Source of the DNA: Auanema rhodensis
Taxonomy: Eukaryota > Nematoda > Chromadorea > Rhabditida > Rhabditidae
Length of the DNA: 64,000 bases
Direction: 5' to 3'
NCBI GenBank assembly: GCA_964057225.1
Contig: CAXKVF010000073.1
Span: 992,001 to 1,056,000, forward strand
Shown: piece by piece, positions 25,801 through 39,953 of the stretch
How the letters are laid out: the number at the start of each line of letters is the position of its first letter
How positions within the stretch are numbered: position 1 is the first letter of the stretch
Translations under genes and position numbers: made by a program
The notes under the pieces: model-generated
What the model saw: the letters and a program-made list of their open reading frames with translations, nothing else
Told to the model about the DNA's origin: nothing
The model's database searches: none

Positions 25801-28800
25801 TTGAAAACCCCATCTCTTTATCTTTCACGTGAAGCGAGTTACATACCAAGTGCACATCACGTGTACATTTAATTAGCATAAATTAAAGTTCACGTAAATT
25901 TCAAAGTCATGGTTACCATGCACCAATATCAATAAAAATTTGTTTTTAGACTAATATGGACATGGGCAATCTAATTTTGAAAACCGCATCTCTTTATCTT
26001 TCACGTGAAGCGAGTTACATACCAAGTGCACATCACGTGTACATTTAATTAGCATAAATTAAAGTTCACGTAAAATTCAAAGTCATGGTTACCATGAACC
26101 AATATCAATAAAAATTTGTTTTTAGACTAATATGGACATGGGGAATCTAATTTTGAAAACCGCATCTCTTCATCTTTCACGTGAAGCGAGTTACATACCA
26201 AGTGCACATCACGTGTACATTTAATTAGCATAAATTAAAGTTCACGTAAATTTCAAAGTCATGGTTACCATGCACCAATATCAATAAAAATTTGTTTTTG
26301 GACTAATATGGACATGGGGAATCTAATTTTGAAAACCGCATCTCTTTATCTTTCACGTGAAGCGAGTTACATACCAAGTGCACATCACGTGTACATTTAA
26401 TTAGCATAAATTAAAGTTCACGTAAATTTCAAACTCATGGTTACCATGAACCAATATCAATAAAAATTTGTTTTTAGACTAATATGGACATGGGGAATCT
26501 AATTTTGAAAACCGCATCTCTTTATCTTTCACGTGAAGCGAGTTACATACCAAGTGCACATCACGTGTACATTTAATTAGCATAAATTAGAGTTCACGTA
26601 AATTTCAAAGTCATGGTTACCATGAACCAATATCAATAAAAATTTGTTTTTAGACTAATATGGACATGGGGAATCTAATTTTGAAAACCGCATCTCTTTA
26701 TCTTTCACGTGAAGCGAGTTACATACCAAGTGCACATCACGTGTACATTTAATTAGCATAAATTAAAGTTCACGTAAAATTCAAAGTCATGGTTACCATG
26801 AACCAATATCAATAAAAATTTGTTTTTAGACTAATATGGACATGGGGAATCTAATTTTGAAAACCGCATCTTTTTATCTTTCACGTGTAGCGAGTTACAT
26901 ACCAAGTGCACATCACGTGTTCATTTAATTAGCATAAATTAAAGTTCACGTAAATTTCAAAGTCATGGTTACCATGAACCAATATCAATAAAAATTTGTT
27001 TTTAGACTAATATGGACATGGGGAATCTAATTTTGAAAACCGCATCTCTTCATCTTTCACGTGAAGCAAGTTACATACCAAGTGCACATCACGTCTACAT
27101 TTAATTAGCATAAATTAAAGTTCACGTAAATTTCAAAGTCATGGTTACCATGCACCAATATCAATAAAAATTTGTTTTTAGACTAATATGGACATGGGGA
27201 ATCTAATTTCGAAAACCGCATCTCTTCATCTTTCACGTGAAGCGAGTTACATACCAAGTGCACATCACGTGTACATTTAATTAGCATAAATTAAAGTTCA
27301 CGTAAATTTCAAAGTCATGGTTACCATGCACCAATATCAATAAAAATTTGTTTTTAGACTAATATGGACATGGGGAATCTAATTTTGAAAACCGCATCTC
27401 TTTATCTTTCACGTGAAGCGAGTTACATACCAAGTGCACATCACGTGTACATTTAATTAGCATAAATTAAAGTTCACGTAAATTTCAAAGTCATGGTTAC
27501 CATGAACCAATATCAATAAAAATTTGTTTTTAGACTAATATGGACATGGGGAATCTAATTTTGAAAACCGCATCTCTTTATCTTTCACGTGAAGCGAGTT
27601 ACATACCAAGTGCACATCACGTGTACATTTAATTAGCATAAATTAAAGTTCACGTAAATTTCAAAGTCATGGTTACCATGAACCAATATCAATAAAAATT
27701 TGTTTTTAGACTAATATGGACATGGGGAATCTAATTTTGAAAACCGCATCTCTTCATCTTTCACGTGAAGCGAGTTACATACCAAGTGCACATCACGTGT
27801 ACATTTAATTAGCATAAATTAAAGTTCACGTAAATTTCAAAGTCATGGTTACCATGCACCAATATCAATAAAAATTTGTTTTTAGACTAATATGGACATG
27901 GGGAATCTAATTTTGAAAACCGCATCTCTTTATCTTTCACGTGAAGCGAGTTACATACCAAGTGCACATCACGTGTACATTTAATTAGCATAAATTAAAG
28001 TTCACGTAAATTTCAAAGTCATGGTTACCATGAACCAATATCAATAAAAATTTGTTTTTAGACTAATATGGACATGGGGAATCTAATTTTGAAAACCGCA
28101 TCTCTTTATCTTTCACGTGAAGCGAGTTACATACCAAGTGCACATCACGTGTACATTTAATTAGCATAAATTAAAGTTCACGTAAATTTCAAAGTCATGG
28201 TTACCATGAACCAATATCAATAAAAATTTGTTTTTAGACTAATATGGACATGGGAAATCTAATTTTGAAAACCGCATCTCTTTATCTTTCACGTGAAGCG
28301 AGTTACATACCAAGTGCACATCACGTGTACATTTAATTAGCATAAATTAAAGTTCACGTAAATTTCAAAGTCATGGTTACCATGAACCAATATCAATAAA
28401 AATTTGTTTTTAGACTAATATGGACATGGGGAATCTAATTTTGAAAACCGCATCTCTTTATCTTTCACGTGAAGCGAGTTACATACCAAGTGCACATCAC
28501 GTGTACATTTAATTAGCATAAATTAAAGTTCACGTATATTTCAAAGTCATGGTTACCATGAACTAATATCAATAAAAATTTGTTTTTAGACTAATATGGA
28601 CATGAGGAATCTAATTTTGAAAACCGCATCTCTTTATCTTTCACGTGAAGCGAGTTACATACCAAGTGCACATCACGTGTACATTTAATTAGCATAAATT
28701 AAAGTTCACGTAAATTTCAAAGTCATGGTTACCATGAACCAATATCAATAAAAATTTGTTTTTAGACTAATATGGACATGGGGAATCTAATTTTGACAAC

Positions 28801-31800
28801 CGCATCTCTTTATCTTTCACGTGAAGCGAGTTACATACCAAGTGCACATCACGTGTACATTTAATTAGCATAAATTAAAGTTCACGTAAATTTCAAAGTC
28901 ATGGTTACCATGAACCAATATCAATAAAAATTTGTTTTTAGACTAATATGGACATGGGGAATCTAATTTTGAAAACCGCATCTCTTTATCTTTCACGTGA
29001 AGCGAGTTACATACCAAGTGCACATCACGTGTACATTTAATTAGCATAAATTAAAGTTCACGTAAAATTCAAAGTCATGGTTACCATGAACCAATATCAA
29101 TAAAAATTTGTTTTTAGACTAATATGGACATGGGGAATCTAATTTTGAAAACCGCATCTCTTTATCTTTCACGTGAAGCGAGTTACATACCAAGTGCACA
29201 TCACGTGTACATTTAATTAGCATAAATTAAAGTTCACGTAAATTTCAAAGTCATGGTTACCATGAACCAATATCAATAAAAATTTGTTTTTAGACTAATA
29301 TGGACATGGGGAATCTAATTTTGAAAACCGCATCTCTTTATCTTTCACGTGAAGCGAGTTACATACCAAGTGCACATCACGTGTACATTTAATTAGCATA
29401 AATTAAAGTTCACGTAAATTTCAAAGTCATGGTTACCATGAACCAATATCAATAAAAATTTGTTTTTAGACTAATATGGACATGGGGAATCTAATTTTGA
29501 AAACCGCATCTCTTTATCTTTCACGTGAAGCGAGTTACATACCAAGTGCACATCACGTGTACATTTAATTAGCATAAATTAGAGTTCACGTAAATTTCAA
29601 AGTCATGGTTACCATGAACCAATATCAATAAAAATTTGTTTTTAGACTAATATGGACATGGGGAATCTAATTTTGAAAACCGCATCTCTTTATCTTTCAC
29701 GTGAAGCGAGTTACATACCAAGTGCACATCACGTGTACATTTAATTAGCATAAATTAAAGTTCACGTAAAATTCAAAGTCATGGTTACCATGAACCAATA
29801 TCAATAAAAATTTGTTTTTAGACTAATATGGACATGGGGAATCTAATTTTGAAAACCGCATCTTTTTATCTTTCACGTGTAGCGAGTTACATACCAAGTG
29901 CACATCACGTGTTCATTTAATTAGCATAAATTAAAGTTCACGTAAATTTCAAAGTCATGGTTACCATGAACCAATATCAATAAAAATTTGTTTTTAGACT
30001 AATATGGACATGGGGAATCTAATTTCGAAAACCGCATCTCTTCATCTTTCACGTGAAGCGAGTTACATACCAAGTGCACATCACGTGTACATTTAATTAG
30101 CATAAATTAAAGTTCACGTAAATTTCAAAGTCATGGTTACCATGAACCAATATCAATAAAAATTTGTTTTTAGACTAATATGGACATGGGGAATCTAATT
30201 TTGAAAACCCCATCTCTTTATCTTTCACGTGAAGCGAGTTACATACCAAGTGCACATCACGTGTACATTTAATTAGCATAAATTAAAGTTCACGTAAATT
30301 TCAAAGTCATGGTTACCATGCACCAATATCAATAAAAATTTGTTTTTAGACTAATATGGACATGGGCAATCTAATTTTGAAAACCGCATCTCTTTATCTT
30401 TCACTTGAAGCGAGTTACATACCAAGTGCACATCACGTGTACATTTAATTAGCATAAATTAAAGTTCACGTAAAATTCAAAGTCATGGTTACCATGAACC
30501 AATATCAATAAAAATTTGTTTTTAGACTAATATGGACATGGGGAATCTAATTTTGAAAACCGCATCTCTTTATCTTTCACGTGAAGCGAGTTACATACCA
30601 AGTGCACATCACGTGTACATTTAATTAGCATAAATTAAAGTTCACGTAAATTTCAAAGTCATGGTTACCATGAACCAATATCAATAAAAATTTGTTTTTA
30701 GACTAATATGGACATGGGGAATCTAATTTTGAAAACCGCATCTCTTTATCTTTCACGTGAAGCGAGTTACATACCAAGTGCACATCACGTGTACATTTAA
30801 TTAGCATAAATTAAAGTTCACGTAAATTTCAAAGTCATGGTTACCATGAACCAATATCAATAAAAATTTGTTTTTAGACTAATATGGACATGGGGAATCT
30901 AATTTTGAAAACCGCATCTCTTTATCTTTCACGTGAAGCGAGTTACATACCAAGTGCACATCACGTGTACATTTAATTAGCATAAATTAGAGTTCACGTA
31001 AATTTCAAAGTCATGGTTACCATGAACCAATATCAATAAAAATTTGTTTTTAGACTAATATGGACATGGGGAATCTAATTTTGAAAACCGCATCTCTTTA
31101 TCTTTCACGTGAAGCGAGTTACATACCAAGTGCACATCACGTGTACATTTAATTAGCATAAATTAAAGTTCACGTAAAATTCAAAGTCATGGTTACCATG
31201 AACCAATATCAATAAAAATTCGTTTTTAGACTAATATGGACATGGGGAATCTAATTTTGAAAACCGCATCTTTTTATCTTTCACGTGTAGCGAGTTACAT
31301 ACCAAGTGCACATCACGTGTTCATTTAATTAGCATAAATTAAAGTTCACGTAAATTTCAAAGTCATGGTTAACATGAACCAATATCAATAAAAATTTGTT
31401 TTTAGACTAATATGGACATGGGGAATCTAATTTCGAAAACCGCATCTCTTCATCTTTCACGTGAAGCGAGTTACATACCAAGTGCACATCACGTGTACAT
31501 TTAATTAGCATAAATTAAAGTTCACGTAAAATTCAAAGTCATGGTTACCATGCACCAATATCAATAAAAATTTGTTTTTGGACTAATATGGACATGGGGA
31601 ATCTAATTTTGAAAACCGCATCTCTTTATCTTTCACGTGAAGCGAGTTACATACCAAGTGCACATCACGTGTACATTTAATTAGCATAAATTAAAGTTCA
31701 CGTAAATTTCAAAGTCATGGTTACCATGAACCAATATCAATAAAAATTTGTTTTTAGACTAATATGGACATGGGGAATCTAATTTTGAAAACCGCATCTC

Positions 31801-32912
31801 TTTATCTTTCACGTGAAGCGAGTTACATACCAAGTGCACATCACGTGTACATTTAATTAGCATAAATTAAAGTTCACGTAAATTTCAAAGTCATGGTTAC
31901 CATGAACCAATATCAATAAAAATTTGTTTTTAGACTAATATGGACATGGGGAATCTAATTTTGAAAACCCCATCTCTTTATCTTTCACGTGAAGCGAGTT
32001 ACATACCAAGTGCACATCACGTGTACATTTAATTAGCATAAATTAAAGTTCACGTAAATTTCAAAGTCATGGTTACCATGAACCAATATCAATAAAAATT
32101 TGTTTTTAGACTAATATGGACATGGGGAATCTAATTTTGAAAACCGCATCTCTTTATCTTTCACGTGAAGCGAGTTACATACCAAGTGCACATCACGTGT
32201 ACATTTAATTAGCATAAATTAAAGTTCACGTATATTTCAAAGTCATGGTTACCATGAACTAATATCAATAAAAATTTGTTTTTAGACTAATATGGACATG
32301 AGGAATCTAATTTTGAAAACCGCATCTCTTTATCTTTCACGTGAAGCGAGTTACATACCAAGTGCACATCATGTGTACATTTAATTAGCATAAATTAAAG
32401 TTCACGTAAATTTCAAAGTCATGGTTACCATGCACCAATATCAATAAAAATTTGTTTTTAGACTAATATGGACATGGGGAATCTAATTTTGAAAACCGCA
32501 TCTCTTTATCTTTCACGTGAAGCGAGTTACATACCAAGTGCACATCACGTGTACATTTAATTAGCATAAATTAAAGTTCACGTAAATTTCAAAGTCATGG
32601 TTACCATGAACCAATATCAATAAAAATTTGTTTTTAGACTAATATGGACATGGGGAATCTAATTTTGAAAACCGCATCTCTTTATCTTTCACGTGAAGCG
32701 AGTTACATACCAAGTGCACATCACGTGTACATTTAATTAGCATAAATTAAAGTTCACGTAAATTTCAAAGTCATGGTTACCATGAACCAATATCAATAAA
32801 AATTTGTTTTTAGACTAATATGGACATGGGGAATCTAATTTTGAAAACTCCATCTCTTTATCTTTCACGTGAAGCGAGTTACATACCAAGTGCACATCAC
32901 GTGTACATTTAA
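22881..32912 (+). repeat. Zone D: patchwork of cassettes at 14-, 17- and 8-monomer spacing, m131-m187
   Basis: m131-m135 (TGAGG; TCTTCATC; ACCCCATC; GCACC with TGGGCAAT; GTAAAATTC) recurs as m145-m149, 2464 bp later. m139 recurs as m153 at the same 14-monomer spacing, then as m170 (17 on) and m178 (8 on). ATTAGAGTTC monomers m152, m169 and m177 precede three of these. m163 and m184 share CGTATATTTC, GAACT and TGAGG. Local changes include GGTTAGCATG in m147, CAAACTCATGG in m151 and CACTTG in m173. There is no clean tandem higher-order repeat and no gene. Confidence 0.75.
24289..24464 (+). repeat. Cassette monomer m139 with four linked substitutions
   Basis: It combines T27 to A (GTAAAATTC), C120 to T (CATCTTTTTATC), A136 to T (CGTGTAGCG) and A169 to T (CGTGTTCAT). 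The same set is in m153 (26753-26928), m170 (29745-29920), m178 (31153-31328) and m211 (36962-37137). The next monomer usually carries AATTTCGAAA and TTCATC, as in m140, m171, m179 and m212, so the mobile unit is at least a dimer. In the 26.7-kb copy the following monomer (m154) lacks the TCGA change, which appears one further on (m155). Confidence 0.85.
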
Positions 32913-34849
32913 TTAGCATAAATTAAAGTTCACGTAAATTTCAAAGTCATGGTTACCATGAACCAATATCAATAAAAATTTGTTTTTAGACTAATATGGA
33001 CATGAGGAATCTAATTTTGAAAACCGCATCTCTTTATCTTTCACGTGAAGCGAGTTACATACCAAGTGCACATCATGTGTTCATTTAATTAGCATAAATT
33101 AAAGTTCACGTAAATTTCAAAGTCATGGTTACCATGCACCAATATCAATAAAAATTTGTTTTTAGACTAATATGGACATGGGGAATCTAATTTTGAAAAC
33201 CGCATCTCTTTATCTTTCACGTGAAGCGAGTTACATACCAAGTGCACATCACGTGTACATTTAATTAGCATAAATTAAAGTTCACGTAAATTTCAAAGTC
33301 ATGGTTACCATGAACCAATATCAATAAAAATTTGTTTTTAGACTAATATGGACATGGGGAATCTAATTTTGAAAACCGCATCTCTTTATCTTTCACGTGA
33401 AGCGAGTTACATACCAAGTGCACATCACGTGTACATTTAATTAGCATAAATTAAAGTTCACGTAAATTTCAAAGTCATGGTTACCATGAACCAATATCAA
33501 TAAAAATTTGTTTTTAGACTAATATGGACATGGGGAATCTAATTTTGACAACCGCATCTCTTTATCTTTCACGTGAAGCGAGTTACATACCAAGTGCACA
33601 TCACGTGTACATTTAATTAGCATAAATTAAAGTTCACGTAAATTTCAAAGTCATGGTTACCATGAACCAATATCAATAAAAATTTGTTTTTAGACTAATA
33701 TGGACATGGGGAATCTAATTTTGAAAACCGCATCTCTTTATCTTTCACGTGAAGCGAGTTACATACCAAGTGCACATCACGTGTACATTTAATTAGCATA
33801 AATTAAAGTTCACGTAAATTTCAAAGTCATGGTTACCATGAACCAATATCAATAAAAATTTGTTTTTAGACTAATATGGACATGGGGAATCTAATTTTGA
33901 AAACCGCATCTCTTTATCTTTCACGTGAAACGAGTTACATACCAAGTGCACATCACGTGTACATTTAATTAGCATAAATTAAAGTTCACGTAAATTTCAA
34001 AGTCATGGTTACCATGAACCAATATCAATAAAAATTTGTTTTTAGACTAATATGGACATGGGGAATCTAATTTTGAAAACCCCATCTCTTTATCTTTCAC
34101 GTGAAGCGAGTTACATACCAAGTGCACATCACGTGTACATTTAATTAGCATAAATTAAAGTTCACGTAAATTTCAAAGTCATGGTTACCATGCACCAATA
34201 TCAATAAAAATTTGTTTTTAGACTAATATGGACATGGGCAATCTAATTTTGAAAACCGCATCTCTTTATCTTTCACGTGAAGCGAGTTACATACCAAGTG
34301 CACATCACGTGTACATTTAATTAGCATAAATTAAAGTTCACGTAAAATTCAAAGTCATGGTTACCATGAACCAATATCAATAAAAATTTGTTTTTAGACT
34401 AATATGGACATGGGGAATCTAATTTTGAAAACCGCATCTCTTTATCTTTCACGTGAAGCGAGTTACATACCAAGTGCACATCACGTGTACATTTAATTAG
34501 CATAAATTAAAGTTCACGTAAATTTCAAAGTCATGGTTACCATGAACCAATATCAATAAAAATTTGTTTTTAGACTAATATGGACATTGGGGAATCTAAT
34601 TTTGAAAACCGCATCTCTTTATCTTTCACGTGAAGCGAGTTACATACCAAGTGCACATCACGTGTACATTTAATTAGCATAAATTAAAGTTCACGTAAAT
34701 TTCAAAGTCATGGTTACCATGAACCAATATCAATAAAAATTTGTTTTTAGACTAATATGGACATGGGGAATCTAATTTTGAAAACCGCATCTCTTTATCT
34801 TTCACGTGAAGCGAGTTGCATACCAAGTGCACATCACGTGTACATTTAA
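32913..34849 (+). repeat. 11-mer duplication, copy 1 (m188-m198, 1937 bp)
   Basis: Markers in order are: TGAGG with CATGTGTTCAT (m188); GCACC (m189); TTTGACAACC (m191); GTGAAACGAG (m193); ACCCCATC (m194); GCACC with TGGGCAAT (m195); GTAAAATTC (m196). All reappear 11 monomers later. This copy has two private features: the T insertion in m197 and GAGTTGCAT in m198. Confidence 0.9.
34588..34588. other. Single-base T insertion, the only indel noticed in the array
   Basis: Monomer m197 reads GGACATTGGGGAAT where all others read GGACATGGGGAAT or a same-length variant. Because the insertion makes a TT, its exact base is ambiguous between 34587 and 34588. All later monomer starts are shifted by one. 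The equivalent monomer in the neighbouring 11-mer copy (m208) lacks it. A real recent mutation or an assembly/base-call error are both possible. Confidence 0.9.
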
Positions 34850-36785
34850 TTAGCATAAATTAAAGTTCACGTAAATTTCAAAGTCATGGTTACCATGAAC
34901 CAATATCAATAAAAATTTGTTTTTAGACTAATATGGACATGAGGAATCTAATTTTGAAAACCGCATCTCTTTATCTTTCACGTGAAGCGAGTTACATACC
35001 AAGTGCACATCATGTGTTCATTTAATTAGCATAAATTAAAGTTCACGTAAATTTCAAAGTCATGGTTACCATGCACCAATATCAATAAAAATTTGTTTTT
35101 AGACTAATATGGACATGGGGAATCTAATTTTGAAAACCGCATCTCTTTATCTTTCACGTGAAGCGAGTTACATACCAAGTGCACATCACGTGTACATTTA
35201 ATTAGCATAAATTAAAGTTCACGTAAATTTCAAAGTCATGGTTACCATGAACCAATATCAATAAAAATTTGTTTTTAGACTAATATGGACATGGGGAATC
35301 TAATTTTGAAAACCGCATCTCTTTATCTTTCACGTGAAGCGAGTTACATACCAAGTGCACATCACGTGTACATTTAATTAGCATAAATTAAAGTTCACGT
35401 AAATTTCAAAGTCATGGTTACCATGAACCAATATCAATAAAAATTTGTTTTTAGACTAATATGGACATGGGGAATCTAATTTTGACAACCGCATCTCTTT
35501 ATCTTTCACGTGAAGCGAGTTACATACCAAGTGCACATCACGTGTACATTTAATTAGCATAAATTAAAGTTCACGTAAATTTCAAAGTCATGGTTACCAT
35601 GAACCAATATCAATAAAAATTTGTTTTTAGACTAATATGGACATGGGGAATCTAATTTTGAAAACCGCATCTCTTTATCTTTCACGTGAAGCGAGTTACA
35701 TACCAAGTGCACATCACGTGTACATTTAATTAGCATAAATTAAAGTTCACGTAAATTTCAAAGTCATGGTTACCATGAACCAATATCAATAAAAATTTGT
35801 TTTTAGACTAATATGGACATGGGGAATCTAATTTTGAAAACCGCATCTCTTTATCTTTCACGTGAAACGAGTTACATACCAAGTGCACATCACGTGTACA
35901 TTTAATTAGCATAAATTAAAGTTCACGTAAATTTCAAAGTCATGGTTACCATGAACCAATATCAATAAAAATTTGTTTTTAGACTAATATGGACATGGGG
36001 AATCTAATTTTGAAAACCCCATCTCTTTATCTTTCACGTGAAGCGAGTTACATACCAAGTGCACATCACGTGTACATTTAATTAGCATAAATTAAAGTTC
36101 ACGTAAATTTCAAAGTCATGGTTACCATGCACCAATATCAATAAAAATTTGTTTTTAGACTAATATGGACATGGGCAATCTAATTTTGAAAACCGCATCT
36201 CTTTATCTTTCACGTGAAGCGAGTTACATACCAAGTGCACATCACGTGTACATTTAATTAGCATAAATTAAAGTTCACGTAAAATTCAAAGTCATGGTTA
36301 CCATGAACCAATATCAATAAAAATTTGTTTTTAGACTAATATGGACATGGGGAATCTAATTTTGAAAACCGCATCTCTTTATCTTTCACGTGAAGCGAGT
36401 TACATACCAAGTGCACATCACGTGTACATTTAATTAGCATAAATTAAAGTTCACGTAAATTTCAAAGTCATGGTTACCATGAACCAATATCAATAAAAAT
36501 TTGTTTTTAGACTAATATGGACATGGGGAATCTAATTTTGAAAACCGCATCTCTTTATCTTTCACGTGAAGCGAGTTACATACCAAGTGCACATCACGTG
36601 TACATTTAATTAGCATAAATTAAAGTTCACGTAAATTTCAAAGTCATGGTTACCATGAACCAATATCAATAAAAATTTGTTTTTAGACTAATATGGACAT
36701 GGGGAATCTAATTTTGAAAACCGCATCTCTTTATCTTTCACGTGAAGCGAGTTACATACCAAGTGCACATCACGTGTACATTTAA
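34850..36785 (+). repeat. 11-mer duplication, copy 2 (m199-m209, 1936 bp)
   Basis: It carries the same seven diagnostic changes in the same order as 32913-34849, but lacks the inserted T and the GAGTTGCAT change. Copy 1 therefore changed after the duplication, or copy 2 was restored by exchange. The monomer right of the block, m210, has a T-run created by G70 to T and CATCACGAG. Confidence 0.9.
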
Positions 36786-37489
36786 TTAGCATAAATTAAA
36801 GTTCACGTAAATTTCAAAGTCATGGTTACCATGAACCAATATCAATAAAAATTTTTTTTTAGACTAATATGGACATGGGGAATCTAATTTTGAAAACCGC
36901 ATCTCTTTATCTTTCACGTGAAGCGAGTTACATACCAAGTGCACATCACGAGTACATTTAATTAGCATAAATTAAAGTTCACGTAAAATTCAAAGTCATG
37001 GTTACCATGAACCAATATCAATAAAAATTTGTTTTTAGACTAATATGGACATGGGGAATCTAATTTTGAAAACCGCATCTTTTTATCTTTCACGTGTAGC
37101 GAGTTACATACCAAGTGCACATCACGTGTTCATTTAATTAGCATAAATTAAAGTTCACGTAAATTTCAAAGTCATGGTTACCATGAACCAATATCAATAA
37201 AAATTTGTTTTTAGACTAATATGGACATGGGGAATCTAATTTCGAAAACCGCATCTTTTCATCTTTCACGTGAAGCGAGTTACATACCAAGTGCACATCA
37301 CGTGTACATTTAATTAGCATAAATTAAAGTTCACGTAAATTTCAAAGTCATGGTTACCATGCACCAATATCAATAAAAATTTGTTTTTGGACTAATATGG
37401 ACATGGGGAATCTAATTTTGAAAACCGCATCTCTTTATCTTTCACGTGAAGCGAGTTACATACCAAGTGCACATCACGTGTACATTCAA
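36786..37489 (+). repeat. Linker monomers m210-m213 with a cassette copy
   Basis: m210 has the fused T-run and CACGAGTAC. m211 is a full four-change cassette monomer. m212 carries TTTCGAAA with CATCTTTTCATC. m213 is GCACC with GTTTTTGGA and ends in ACATTCAATT. The m211-m213 order matches m178-m180 (31153-31680), 33 monomers upstream. No gene is present. Confidence 0.8.
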
Positions 37490-39953
37490 TTAGCATAAAT
37501 TAAAGTTCACGTAAATTTCAAAGTCATGGTTACCATGAACCAATATCAATAAAAATTTGTTTTTAGACTAATATGGACATGGGGAATCTAATTTTGAAAA
37601 CCGCATCTCTTTATCTTTCACGTGAAGCGAGTTACATACCAAGTGCACATCACGTGTACATTTAATTAGCATAAATTAAAGTTCACGTAAATTTCAAAGT
37701 CATGGTTACCATGAACCAATATCAATAAAAATTTGTTTTTAGACTAATATGGACATGGGGAATCTAATTTTGAAAACCGCATCTCTTCATCTTTCACGTG
37801 AAGCGAGTTACATACCAAGTGCACATCACGTGTACATTTAATTAGCATAAATTAAAGTTCACGTAAATTTCAAAGTCATGGTTACCATGCACCAATATCA
37901 ATAAAAATTTGTTTTTAGACTAATATGGACATGGGGAATCTAATTTTGAATACCGCATCTCTTTATCTTTCACGTGAAGCGAGTTACATACCAAGTGCAC
38001 ATCACGTGTACATTTAATTAGCATAAATTAAAGTTCACGTAAATTTCAAAGTCATGGTTACCATGAACCAATATCAATAAAAATTTGTTTTTAGACTAAT
38101 ATGGACATGGGGAATCTAATTTTGAAAACCGCATCTCTTTATCTTTCACGTGAAGCGAGTTACATACCAAGTGCACATCACGTGTACATTTAATTAGCAT
38201 AAATTAAAGTTCACGTAAATTTCAAAGTCATGGTTACCATGAACCAATATCAATAAAAATTTGTTTTTAGACTAATATGGACATGGGGAATCTAATTTTG
38301 AAAACCGCATCTCTTTATCTTTCACGTGAAGCGAGTTACATACCAAGTGCACATCACGTGTACATTTAATTAGCATAAATTAAAGTTCACGTAAATTTCA
38401 AAGTCATGGTTACCATGAACCAATATCAATAAAAATTTGTTTTCAGACTAATATGGACATGGGGAATCTAATTTTGAAAACCGCATCTCTTTATCTTTCA
38501 CGTGAAGCGAGTTACATACCAAGTGCACATCACGTGTACATTTAATTAGCATAAATTAAAGTTCACGTATATTTCAAAGTCATGGTTACCATGAACTAAT
38601 ATCAATAAAAATTTGTTTTTAGACTAATATGGACATGAGGAATCTAATTTTGAAAACCGCATCTCTTCATCTTTCACGTGAAGCGAGTTACATACCAAGT
38701 GCACATCATGTGTACATTTAATTAGCATAAATTAAAGTTCACGTAAATTTCAAAGTCATGGTTACCATGCACCAATATCAATAAAAATTTGTTTTTAGAC
38801 TAATATGGACATGGGGAATCTAATTTTGAAAACCGCATCTCTTTATCTTTCACGTGAAGCGAGTTACATACCAAGTGCACATCACGTGTACATTTAATTA
38901 GCATAAATTAAAGTTCACGTAAATTTCAAAGTCATGGTTACCATGAACCAATATCAATAAAAATTTGTTTTTAGACTAATATGGACATGGGGAATCTAAT
39001 TTTGAAAACCGCATCTCTTTATCTTTCACGTGAAGCGAGTTACATACCAAGTGCACATCACGTGTACATTTAATTAGCATAAATTAAAGTTCACGTAAAT
39101 TTTAAAGTCATGGTTACCATGAACCAATATCAATAAAAATTTGTTTTTAGACTAATATGGACATGGGGAATCTAATTTTGACAACCGCATCTCTTTATCT
39201 TTCACGTGAAGCGAGTTACATACCAAGTGCACATCACGTGTACATTTAATTAGCATAAATTAAAGTTCACGTAAATTTCAAAGTCATGGTTACCATGAAC
39301 CAATATCAATAAAAATTTGTTTTTAGACTAATATGGACATGGGGAATCTAATTTTGAAAACCGCATCTCTTTATCTTTCACGTGAAGCGAGTTACATACC
39401 AAGTGCACATCACGTGTACATTTAATTAGCATAAATTAAAGTTCACGTAAATTTCAAAGTCATGGTTACCATGCACCAATATCAATAAAAATTTGTTTTT
39501 AGACTAATATGGACATGGGGAATCTAATTTTGAAAACCGCATCTCTTTATCTTTCACGTGAAGCGAGTTACATACCAAGTGCACATCACGTGTACATTTA
39601 ATTAGCATAAATTAAAGTTCACGTAAATTTCAAAGTCATGGTTACCATGAAGCAATATCAATAAAAATTTGTTTTTAGACTAATATGGACATGGGGAATC
39701 TAATTTTGAAAACCGCATCTCTTTATCTTTCACGTGAAGCGAGTTACATACCAAGTGCACATCACGTGTACATTTAATTAGCATAAATTAAAGTTCACGT
39801 AAATTTCAAAGTCATGGTTACCATGAACCAATATTAATAAAAATTTGTTTTTAGACTAATATGGACATGGGGAATCTAATTTTGAAAACCGCATCTCTTT
39901 ATCTTTCACGTGAAGCGAGTTACATACCAAGTGCACATCACGTGTACATTCAA
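37490..39953 (+). repeat. 14-mer (2464 bp) duplication, copy 1 (m214-m227)
   Basis: Markers are: TCTTCATC (m215); GCACC with TTGAATACC (m216); GTTTTCAGA (m219); the compound monomer CGTATATTTC/GAACT/TGAGG/TTCATC/CATGTG (m220); GCACC (m221); AATTTTAAAG with TTTGACAACC (m223); GCACC (m225); GAAGC (m226); AATATTAAT (m227). All recur at +14 monomers. The GAAGC type reappears here after being absent since m106. Confidence 0.9.

Noticed and set aside
36842-36861. Possible indel at the T-run in m210
   Set aside because: The A-run and T-run have the same total length as in the consensus. It is a G to T substitution and the register is unchanged.
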